Below the pieces are notes generated by a model, which made no database searches, was not told the origin of the DNA, and worked only from the letters and a program-made list of their open reading frames with translations. From contig NZ_BCYY01000010.1 of NCBI RefSeq assembly GCF_001598435.1, forward strand, positions 99,535-163,534: DNA of 64,000 bases, read 5' to 3'. The stretch is from Sphingomonas pituitosa NBRC 102491 (lineage in GTDB: Bacteria; Pseudomonadota; Alphaproteobacteria; Sphingomonadales; Sphingomonadaceae). The number at the start of each line of letters is the position of its first letter. Position 1 is the first letter of the stretch. Below are positions 1 to 7,160 of this stretch, one piece after another. Position numbers and translations under genes: made by a program.

Positions 1-2805
1 AGCGTTGAGGTGCTGGGCGGCCCGGTCGAGATAGACCGTGTTCCAGTAGGAAATCGCCGCAATCAGCAGGTTCAGCCCAGATGCGCGAAATTCCTGATTT
101 TCCAGCGAGCGATCGGTGAACCGACCCTGCCGGTTGGTATAGATGGCGGCGGCAAGCGTGTGCCTCGCCTCGCCTTTGTTGAGACCGGCCTGACAGGCAC
201 GTCGCAGTTCCGGTTGTTCAAGCCAATCGAGCGTGAACAAAGTGCGCTCGATACGGCCCAGTTCAGCCAATGCAAAATCCAGCCTGTTCTGGCGTTTGTA
301 GGCGGCAAGTTTTCGCAAGATTACTGACGGCGCCACCGTGCCATCCTTGATTGAGGCGACAATCCTGACGATGTCATCCCAATCGGCCTCGATCGCTGCC
401 GTTTTGATGGTGCGGCCCATCAGATTTTCGATGCCCTTGTATGTCGATGGCGCAGCGATCGAACCCAGCTTGCGGTCGCCAATATCGCGCAGCCGGGGCG
501 CGAAGCGGAACCCGAGTAGGTGGCAGAGTGCGAAAACATGATCGGTGGCGCCGCCGGTATCGGTATAGTGCTCATGCAACGGAAGGTTGCCGGCGCCCAG
601 GACAAGCCCGTCGAGCACGTAAGGCGCTTCACCTGCCGTCGCGGACATGATCCGTGATCCGAATGATGCGAAGTGATCGGAAAGGTGAGAATAGATTTTC
701 ACGCCAGGTTCGGCGCCATATTTGGCATTGACGTCCGCCGCCCCTGAACGGCTCCGCCCCGACCGGAAGAACTGGCCATCGGACGACGAACTGGTGCCAG
801 CGCCCCAATGCCGCGCGAAGGGTAATTCGTGATGGGCTGAGATGATCATGGCCAGCGCGGCCTGATAGTTCTCGGGTGAAAGATACCAGTTGTGCGTCCA
901 TGCGAGTTGGGCATAGCTGACGCCTTCGCTGGCATTGGCCATCCGCTCCAGCCCGAGGTTGGTGCCATCAGCCAGAATTGCGGCGAGTACCGTGCTGGGG
1001 TTGTCGTGCTCCTTGCCTGAGCGCAGGTCACGGAATGCGTTCAAAAAACCAGTGCGTTCGGCGACTTCAAGCAGCAGCTCGGTGATGCGCACGCGGGGAA
1101 GCAGGGTATCGAGCTTGCGATCGAGGGCTTCAGCTTCCGGTGGGGTGACAGGCGGCATTTGCTGAAGCTTGAGCCGGTCTCGTTCGAGCGACACTCCCTC
1201 AAGCTTGTTTGTTTTCAACTGCTTGGCAAATCGGCGCAGCCGCCAGTCAAGATTTCGTGCCCGGTCAGCGAGGTAGGATGCAGCATTTGAATCGAACGGA
1301 AGCACATCCGCCACTTTGGCGGCGTCGCGCCGACCCAGCAAATAGGCATCGAAGCGCTGATAGTTGCGGGTTCCCTCGATCCATACATCACCGGCGCGCA
1401 AACGATCACGCAAGGTTGCCATGATCGCAATTTCATAACGTCGGCGGTCGATACGGCCGCTTTCGGTGATGAGACGCTTCCACTGCCGATTGGGGAATGG
1501 CAGTGGAACGCCATCGGGAAGGTCGCGCGACTTTCGTGTGTTCGCATCGCGAATGACATCGATGGCTTTGATCAGTGCCGTCCCTGTTCCAGACGCCTTG
1601 AAGGTGAAGGCGTCCAGAAATGCCGGGCTGAAACGCCGTAGCGTGGCGTAACGCTCGGTTGCCGTTACCAGTGCGTCCTCGCCGGCAAGATCAGCAAGGG
1701 CATCTACTTGGGCCTTTGCCGCAACAAGCCGGTGCCAGCCCACCGCTTCGTCAATCAATTCGAGCGGATCGCCGCCATTCTGGACAGCCTCATCAAGTGC
1801 TGTAATCGTGGCGCCAAACAGCCGCATGAGTTGCCCCACCGACTGAATACTATCTTGGTAGCGACGCTCGCGCCCACGCCGCGCGCGCGTGAACATGCCG
1901 CCGATAAGTCGGTCAAACATTTGGATCGCGGCATCGGCAAGTCTGGCCTCAAGGTCGATCACTGCGGCCGTCAACGTCGCCCGCCTGCGATTGACGCTGT
2001 AATCCGAAAGCAGGAATGCCGGTGCCACGCCGCCCTCGCGGACAAATTGGGCAAAGCGGAATTCCGGAATGGCGCCCCCAACTACCGGGTGGATACCTAT
2101 GCCGCGAACATAGCGCAGGCGCTCAAGCAAGCCATTGATATTGGCCGCAGTCGGGGCTTCTTCGAAATTACGCAACCACGCCAGCGGTGTCATGCCGAAA
2201 TCCGGGTTGTTGATTACGAGTTCGTCTAGCCGTGTCAGTTCAGCAGAGCTGAGGCCTTCGACGATTGCGGCTGCGGCAGCTTTGCGTGCGCGTGCCCGGC
2301 CAGCAAGACCGGCGCGTTCCAGTGTGTCGCCTGACGGAAGAATGAACCGCTCACCCTTCAGGCCAACCATGAGGGCGCGAACAATCGGTTCACCTCTGTC
2401 TGTATACTCGGCGGCTTGCGCGGCAAGATTCAGGGCAAGTGCCAGGTCGCCGCGTCGAAACGGGCGTATGCCAAGATAACGCGCCACGAGATCGGCATGA
2501 TCGGTACGGGTTTGCGCGCGCTGACCATATGCAGAGAAGGAGGAAGGATCGACGAATAACTGTGCCGCGAGGTACTGAAGAATGACGTCGGGAAGCCCGA
2601 TCTCGGGTTGCAGACCAAAGCCGGGATGTCGCATCAAAGCGATTTGTGCAGCCAGACCGAGGCGATTTGCTGGACCATAGCGGCGCCCAACCAATTCAAC
2701 ATCTTCCGCAGAAAGGGTATAATGCCCAATGATCGCGGTTTCTTGGACAGGAGGATCGAACAGGCGCCGGCGCTCGTCTCCGGTCAGAAGTCGGCGTCGT
2801 GCCAT
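1..2805 (-). CDS. tnpA: Tn3-family transposase, cut by the window edge
   Basis: The frame is open from an ATG at 2805 to the left edge: 935 codons of a family normally near 970-1000 residues, so only about 40-60 C-terminal residues are missing. The start has a purine-rich site (GGGAG) just upstream. The N-terminus (MARRRLLTGDERRRLFDPP) fits the Tn3 TnpA DNA-binding domain. The DDE catalytic residues can be placed in DGTNLG, in TDTGGATDH and in the late LNKGEARH motif, and the conserved ending near ASGLNLLIAAISYWNTVYL is present. TnpA binds the terminal inverted repeats and carries out replicative transposition. It lies next to the mer genes, and tnpR lies beyond them, so all belong to one transposon. 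The left terminal repeat is outside the window. Confidence 0.95.
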   Translation of the reverse strand, partial: MARRRLLTGDERRRLFDPPVQETAIIGHYTLSAEDVELVGRRYGPANRLGLAAQIALMRHPGFGLQPEIGLPDVILQYLAAQLFVDPSSFSAYGQRAQTRTDHADLVARYLGIRPFRRGDLALALNLAAQAAEYTDRGEPIVRALMVGLKGERFILPSGDTLERAGLAGRARARKAAAAAIVEGLSSAELTRLDELVINNPDFGMTPLAWLRNFEEAPTAANINGLLERLRYVRGIGIHPVVGGAIPEFRFAQFVREGGVAPAFLLSDYSVNRRRATLTAAVIDLEARLADAAIQMFDRLIGGMFTRARRGRERRYQDSIQSVGQLMRLFGATITALDEAVQNGGDPLELIDEAVGWHRLVAAKAQVDALADLAGEDALVTATERYATLRRFSPAFLDAFTFKASGTGTALIKAIDVIRDANTRKSRDLPDGVPLPFPNRQWKRLITESGRIDRRRYEIAIMATLRDRLRAGDVWIEGTRNYQRFDAYLLGRRDAAKVADVLPFDSNAASYLADRARNLDWRLRRFAKQLKTNKLEGVSLERDRLKLQQMPPVTPPEAEALDRKLDTLLPRVRITELLLEVAERTGFLNAFRDLRSGKEHDNPSTVLAAILADGTNLGLERMANASEGVSYAQLAWTHNWYLSPENYQAALAMIISAHHELPFARHWGAGTSSSSDGQFFRSGRSRSGAADVNAKYGAEPGVKIYSHLSDHFASFGSRIMSATAGEAPYVLDGLVLGAGNLPLHEHYTDTGGATDHVFALCHLLGFRFAPRLRDIGDRKLGSIAAPSTYKGIENLMGRTIKTAAIEADWDDIVRIVASIKDGTVAPSVILRKLAAYKRQNRLDFALAELGRIERTLFTLDWLEQPELRRACQAGLNKGEARHTLAAAIYTNRQGRFTDRSLENQEFRASGLNLLIAAISYWNTVYLDRAAQHLNA

Positions 2806-2896
2806 TTTGCTCTCCCGCTGAGGCGAATAACAAAATTGACACCAAAGCGGCTTGCACTGGAGGGAGGCCATTCGTTGCCGGTTGATCCCCGAGCAA

Positions 2897-4315
2897 TCAC
2901 CCGGCGCAGCAAGACAGTTTGGCGACATCCTTATCAAACGTTTGGGCCGCCAGTTTGAGGCCTTCCACAGTGGTCAGGTAAGGAAATATCGTTGCACCCA
3001 ATTCCAGGGTGGTCATGCCGTGTTTGATCGCCAGCACCAGTGTCTGGATCGAATCCGCGCCTTCGGGTGCCATGATCTGGCCGCCCAGCAAACGGTCGTT
3101 CGCCTTGTCGGCAATCAGTTTGATGAGACCCCGCGTATCGCGTGCTGCCAGTGCCCTTGGCACAGCATCGAGCGGGAGCAGCGAAACCTTGATGTCCAGG
3201 CCTTGCGCCCGTGCTGTCGTTTCAGTGAGGCCGGCGCTGGCGACTTGCGGGTCGGTGAAGACGACGGATGGCATGGAGGAATTGTCGTAGCGGTATTGGT
3301 TGCCCGTCACCGCGTTGCGCGCGGCCAGTTTTGCGCCATAGGCGGCCATGTAGACGAACTGGTCCCGTCCCGTTACATCGCCCGCCGCGTAAATGCCTGG
3401 AACCGACGTTTCGAGGTGGTCATCGACGACGATTCCACCATTACGGGCAAGCACTATGCCGCGCTCCTCCAGCCCAAGCCCGTCGCTATTGGGTCGGCGT
3501 CCGGTGGCGATGAGCACCTGTTCCGCCGCGACGGTGTCACAATGCCCCTCGCAGGTCAATTCGACCCCGCTCTGTGTTTGGGCGATACGCTGATAGCCGA
3601 CACCTGCGCAAACCCGCACGCCCTCGGCTTCCAAATAGTTTTTCAGCGCGGCACTCACTTCCGGGTCCATTTCGGGGAGCAGGCGGCTTCGGCAGCAGAT
3701 GGTGACATCAACGCCCAGACGCGAAAACATCTGTCCCAGTTCTACCCCGATCACCCCGCCACCGATCACCAGCAGCGATTTGGGCAAGCGATCCAGCGCC
3801 AGCGCCGATGTGCTGGTTAGGTAGGGCACGCTGTCCATCCCCGGAATCGGCGGCACGGCGGCGTGCGCACCCATCGCCAATATGACCTTGCCGACCTTCA
3901 TGGGCGCATCGCCGACAATCAGCGCACCATCGGCAAAGCGTGCCTTGCCCTCGATATAGCTCACACCGTCATAGGCGGGCAGCAGATCGACATATTTTTT
4001 TTGGCGCAGCGTCGTGACAAGATCGTCCTTCGACGCCGCCAATACGGACCAGTCATCCATCTGGACAGCGCCCCCAAGGCCGGGAAAGCGCGCGGCGGCA
4101 AGCCCACCATGCACCGCTTCGGCGGCGCGGATCAGCGTCTTGGAAGGAACGCAGCCAACATTGACACAGGTGCCGCCAATCGTGCCGTGACCGACGAGCG
4201 CCACTTTCGCGCCCAGATCGGCAGCGGCGATCGCGGCGGAGTACCCGGCAGAACCCGCGCCGATGACGGCCACGTCAAATCCTTCCTGCCCGGGGCGGTT
4301 GCAACAGTCGTTCAT
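2897..4315 (-). CDS. merA: Mercuric reductase, short form
   Basis: This cytosolic flavoprotein disulfide reductase reduces Hg(II) to volatile Hg(0) with NADPH. The 472 residues show the FAD-binding VIGAGSAG near residue 17, the redox pair in GGTCVNVGCVPSK (Cys50 and Cys55), a second nucleotide-binding GGGVIGVELG, and the C-terminal vicinal cysteines (Cys469-Cys470) that pass mercury to the active site. The N-terminal MerP-like NmerA domain found in longer MerA proteins is absent; only a CC pair at residues 4-5 remains there. It is the last gene of a merT-merP-merA transcript, 37 bases after merP, from the MerR promoter at 5125-5155. Confidence 0.97.
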   Translation of the reverse strand: MNDCCNRPGQEGFDVAVIGAGSAGYSAAIAAADLGAKVALVGHGTIGGTCVNVGCVPSKTLIRAAEAVHGGLAAARFPGLGGAVQMDDWSVLAASKDDLVTTLRQKKYVDLLPAYDGVSYIEGKARFADGALIVGDAPMKVGKVILAMGAHAAVPPIPGMDSVPYLTSTSALALDRLPKSLLVIGGGVIGVELGQMFSRLGVDVTICCRSRLLPEMDPEVSAALKNYLEAEGVRVCAGVGYQRIAQTQSGVELTCEGHCDTVAAEQVLIATGRRPNSDGLGLEERGIVLARNGGIVVDDHLETSVPGIYAAGDVTGRDQFVYMAAYGAKLAARNAVTGNQYRYDNSSMPSVVFTDPQVASAGLTETTARAQGLDIKVSLLPLDAVPRALAARDTRGLIKLIADKANDRLLGGQIMAPEGADSIQTLVLAIKHGMTTLELGATIFPYLTTVEGLKLAAQTFDKDVAKLSCCAG

Positions 4316-4352
4316 TGCTTATCGCTTTCTTGAGGCGCTGGCGGCGCCCCGC

Positions 4353-4682
4353 TCAGTTTTGAATAGCGCGCGCCGGATAACCCGCGTTGGTTGATGCAGC
4401 GGCAATCGCAGCAGCATTGGTGCGGCGCGGGTTATAGGTTGCGCGCGCGGTCTTGGCTGCGAAATCGACCGTGACCGCCGTTACCCCGGCGACGCCTTCC
4501 ATCGCCTTCTTCACGGTGATCGGGCAGGTGGCGCAGGTCATGTTCTCTATGGCAAAGGTGGTTTGCTTCTGAGCGGTTGCGGTAGCCGCGGGGCGATCTT
4601 GCGCCGTGCCACTAACTGCATAGGCGACCCCGCCGCCAGCCATAGCCAGCACGGCCATAGCGATACATACTGTCTTTTTCAT
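4353..4682 (-). CDS. merP: Periplasmic mercury-binding protein MerP
   Basis: A 109-residue protein with a signal peptide (MKKTVCIAMAVLAMAGGGVAYA) and one heavy-metal-associated domain. The mercury-binding loop is MTCATCPITV, with the two cysteines in C-x-x-C spacing. In characterised mer systems MerP captures Hg(II) in the periplasm and hands it to MerT. It starts 12 bases after merT ends, on the same transcript. Confidence 0.95.
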   Translation of the reverse strand: MKKTVCIAMAVLAMAGGGVAYAVSGTAQDRPAATATAQKQTTFAIENMTCATCPITVKKAMEGVAGVTAVTVDFAAKTARATYNPRRTNAAAIAAASTNAGYPARAIQN

Positions 4683-4694
4683 GGGTATTTCCTT

Positions 4695-5090
4695 TCAATA
4701 GAACCAGGGTGCCCACCAGTCGATGGTGAGCGCCAGGATGGCGACGGCAAGGCCCAGCCACAGCACCGCCTTGGTGGTCCAAGCCGATTGTGGACGAGCG
4801 CAGTAGGAACCGTCTTCACAGGGCGGTTTCGGCTTGAAATAGACATGCCAGAAGCCGTAGCCGAGCAGCGCGAGCGTTACGCCTGCGACATAGGGCTTGT
4901 AAGGTTCGAGCGCCGTCAGGTTGGCGATCCACGCGCCGGAAATTCCGAGCATAACCAACAGTAGCGGGACGACGCAGCAAGCCGAGGCGAGCCCCGCGCC
5001 GATCAATGCGCCCGCCGCAACCCAGTTTGCCTGCTTCGGCTCGTGGTTTTCGGTGAGGGCTGGCTGTCCCGCTTCCGGCGTTGAGACCAT
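4695..5090 (-). CDS. merT: Mercuric ion transporter MerT
   Basis: An inner-membrane carrier that takes Hg(II) from MerP to cytosolic MerA. I chose the ATG at 5090 (131 aa, MVSTPEAGQ...) because the open frame upstream of it overlaps the promoter. Three hydrophobic segments are visible. The first holds the vicinal cysteines in ASACCVVPLL, and a cytoplasmic loop holds a second pair (CEDGSYC), as in other MerT proteins. It is the first gene of the operon and lies 35 bases from the -10 element of the MerR-controlled promoter. Confidence 0.94.
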   Translation of the reverse strand: MVSTPEAGQPALTENHEPKQANWVAAGALIGAGLASACCVVPLLLVMLGISGAWIANLTALEPYKPYVAGVTLALLGYGFWHVYFKPKPPCEDGSYCARPQSAWTTKAVLWLGLAVAILALTIDWWAPWFY

Positions 5091-5124
5091 GGCTTGAATC
5101 CCTTGTTCCAACTGAGTGATTCGC

Positions 5125-5155
5125 AGTGTAGGCTCTGTAGCCACTACAGACTCAA
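5125..5155 (-). promoter_or_regulatory. MerR-type promoter and operator for merTPA
   Basis: Read on the minus strand, a -35 TTGAGT (5150-5155) and a -10 TACACT (5125-5130) are separated by 19 bases, longer than the usual 17. The spacer holds the dyad CTGTAG-TGG-CTACAG. Over-long spacers with a central dyad are the hallmark of promoters activated by DNA distortion by MerR proteins. The divergent merR start is at 5167. Confidence 0.9.
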
Positions 5156-5166
5156 GAGGTATTTTC

Positions 5167-5589
5167 ATGGAGCAACAGGTCGGCATCTTGCGTGCCCAGC
5201 TTGCCCGGAAAACAGGCTGCAATCTCGAAACCATCCGCTATTACGAGAAGGTGGGATTGCTGCCGGGGCCGCCTCGCAGTTCCAACGGCTACCGCGTCTA
5301 TTCGCCGGAACTGGTGCAAAGGTTGCAGTTCATCCTGCGCGCGCGCGACCTTGGCTATGCAATGGATGAGATACGGTCATTGTTGTCGCTCACCGATACC
5401 GGTGCACAAACCTGCGCGGAGGTTATGGCGAGAACCGAACTCCACCTTGAAGATGTCCGCCGCCGCATTGCAGATTTGCAGAAGATAGAGGTGACGCTGG
5501 CGACCACGTTAGCCAGATGCACTGGAGATGACGTTGCCGAATGTCCCATCCTGGAAGCACTCCAGTTTTTACCCCATCAAGGCAATTGA
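5167..5589 (+). CDS. merR: Mercury-responsive regulator MerR
   Basis: A cytosolic dimeric repressor/activator of 140 residues. The start MEQQVGILRAQ is preferred over the upstream frame, which runs through the operator. The N-terminal winged helix-turn-helix shows the family signature ETIRYYEKVGLLP, followed by the dimerisation helix. The metal-binding cysteines are in QTCAEV (start of the helix) and in the loop ARCTGDDVAECPI, matching the three-Cys mercury site of MerR. It is divergent from merT and shares its operator. Confidence 0.93.
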   Translation: MEQQVGILRAQLARKTGCNLETIRYYEKVGLLPGPPRSSNGYRVYSPELVQRLQFILRARDLGYAMDEIRSLLSLTDTGAQTCAEVMARTELHLEDVRRRIADLQKIEVTLATTLARCTGDDVAECPILEALQFLPHQGN

Positions 5590-5618
5590 CGCCATCTTTG
5601 AGGGATTTGATTTTGTGA

Positions 5619-5738
5619 TGTCAGCTTGGAGTATAGCCTAACCGGACGTCAGGGCGCTACCGCGGTTTCTGTCAGATTAGGGTACTAAACGGAATTTGTT
5701 GACGAATGTCGTTGCGTATCATAGATTTCAACCTGACA
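5619..5738 (+). other. Tn3-type res site with three resolvase subsites
   Basis: Three imperfect dyads follow one another just upstream of tnpR: 5619-5651 (TGTCAG...ACGTCA, with AGTATAG at the centre), 5670-5705 (TGTCAG...TTGACGA) and 5707-5738 (TGTCGT...CTGACA). This is the three-subsite layout of Tn3-family res. By analogy the crossover site would be the first dyad, with its TATA-like centre. Subsite limits were judged by eye. Confidence 0.72.
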
Positions 5739-5759
5739 TTTTGATGGAGAGAGTGCGCA

Positions 5760-6320
5760 GTGAAGGGGCAACGGATCGGCTATGTCCGGGTCAGCACGTT
5801 CGATCAGAATGTGGATCGCCAATTGGAAGGTCAGTCGCTCGATCGGACCTTCACCGACAAGGCATCGGGCAAGGACGTCAACCGCCCCCAGCTTGAGGCT
5901 CTGCTCACTTTCGCCCGCGAAGGCGATACCGTCGTCGTCCACAGCATGGATCGGTTGGCCCGCAATCTGGATGACCTGCGCAAGCTGGTCCAGGGCCTCA
6001 CCAAGCGAGGTATCCGGATCGAGTTTGAGAAGGAAAGCCTGTCCTTCTCGGGGGAGGACTCCCCGATGGCCAATCTGATGCTCTCGGTCATGGGTGCGTT
6101 TGCTGAGTTCGAGCGCGCCCTGATCCGCGAACGGCAACGCGAAGGCATTGCGATCGCTCGGCAGCGCGGCGCCTATCGGGGGCGGAAACGGTCGCTCTCG
6201 GATGAGATGATTGCCGATCTGCACCGCCGCGTTGCCGCCGGTGAACGCAAGGCGACCATCGCGCGCGACATGGGCATCAGCCGCGAAACCCTCTACCAGT
6301 ACCTTCGCGCCGCTGCCTGA
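5760..6320 (+). CDS. tnpR: Serine resolvase TnpR of the mer transposon
   Basis: A 186-residue small serine recombinase that resolves transposition cointegrates at res. The catalytic domain begins RIGYVRVST with the nucleophilic Ser in that motif, followed by the conserved MDRLARNLDDL and the E helix. The C-terminus carries a helix-turn-helix (IARDMGISRETLYQYLR). The start is a GTG with GGAGAG 10-15 bases upstream. It faces away from merR, and the three-dyad res fills the intervening gap. Only about 50 bases separate its stop from the truncated traH. Confidence 0.93.
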   Translation: MKGQRIGYVRVSTFDQNVDRQLEGQSLDRTFTDKASGKDVNRPQLEALLTFAREGDTVVVHSMDRLARNLDDLRKLVQGLTKRGIRIEFEKESLSFSGEDSPMANLMLSVMGAFAEFERALIRERQREGIAIARQRGAYRGRKRSLSDEMIADLHRRVAAGERKATIARDMGISRETLYQYLRAAA

Positions 6321-6373
6321 CACCAATGTTCACATTATGTCCGGAAAATCGTTGTTCAGCGTACAAAGCTTGA

Positions 6374-7144
6374 GGTGACGCCTGGGAAGCGATCAAGCGT
6401 TCGAACAAGTTCGGTGGCTACGATCAGAAGTTCTCCGAATATCTGATGACCGTTGTGGGGACGATCGTAGTCAACACGGCGGCTACGGGCACCGGCAAAC
6501 CTGCGATCAGCTACTTCGGCCCCGGTGAGGACGCCGTGGTGACCGCCTTGCTCGACGGCACCGATGGGGGCGGGCCGAAGGTCTACGTTCTAGCGTGTGA
6601 CACCGAGGATAAGTGCCTCAACCCAACCCAAGCGGAGCTGAATCTACCGAAGTCGGATGCGCTGCGGCAGCGCGTGAGGAATATGATTGCCTCGATGAAC
6701 ACCAAGATCCGCTCGGATCAGGCGCTCGACACCGCGGAGATCCAGCTCCTCAACATGTCGCCCCTGCCCCTCTACAAGATCCTTGCTGTCCAAGCCTTCG
6801 CCCATGCCAGGCTCGACCCGTCCTCCGAAGATGCCCTGGCTGAGATCGTCGCGGTGAGCCTCCTCTCCGCCATGATCGATAATATGCTGGATCGCGTGAC
6901 GCAGGCGCAGGTCTATTTCCAACCGGCGGATCAATCCACGGCGGAAACCTGGCGACAGCAGCTTCGTGAAGCTCGGGCGAAGTACGAGCAGCGCGAGTTC
7001 AAGATCAAGGACACGGTGCAGATGACCGAGATGATCATCAACCGCTCCGTGATGCTCGAGTCCACTCTTCAGAACACGCTTTCCCCGGGCATGGCCGCCG
7101 CGCTCAACTTCTCGCGCGGCCTCAACGCCCAGGGCCTCAAATAG
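6374..7144 (+). pseudogene. traH: traH 3' fragment, cut by the mer transposon
   Basis: From an in-frame TGA at 6371 the frame is open to 7144 (about 256 residues), against about 450-480 for full-length TraH. The retained part reads like the C-terminal half of TraH: AWEAIKRSN...FSEYLMTVVGTIV, then PLPLYKILAVQAF. TraH is an outer-membrane-associated F-pilus assembly and mating-pair factor. The first ATG inside is at 6446, but homology clearly begins before it, so this is a truncated gene rather than a short one. The missing 5' half presumably lies beyond the transposon, left of the window. Confidence 0.82.
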
Positions 7145-7160
7145 GATCGGAAGGCACGCC

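Noticed and set aside
2852..3820. 322-codon plus-strand frame
   Set aside because: Antisense to merA, whose active-site motifs are complete.
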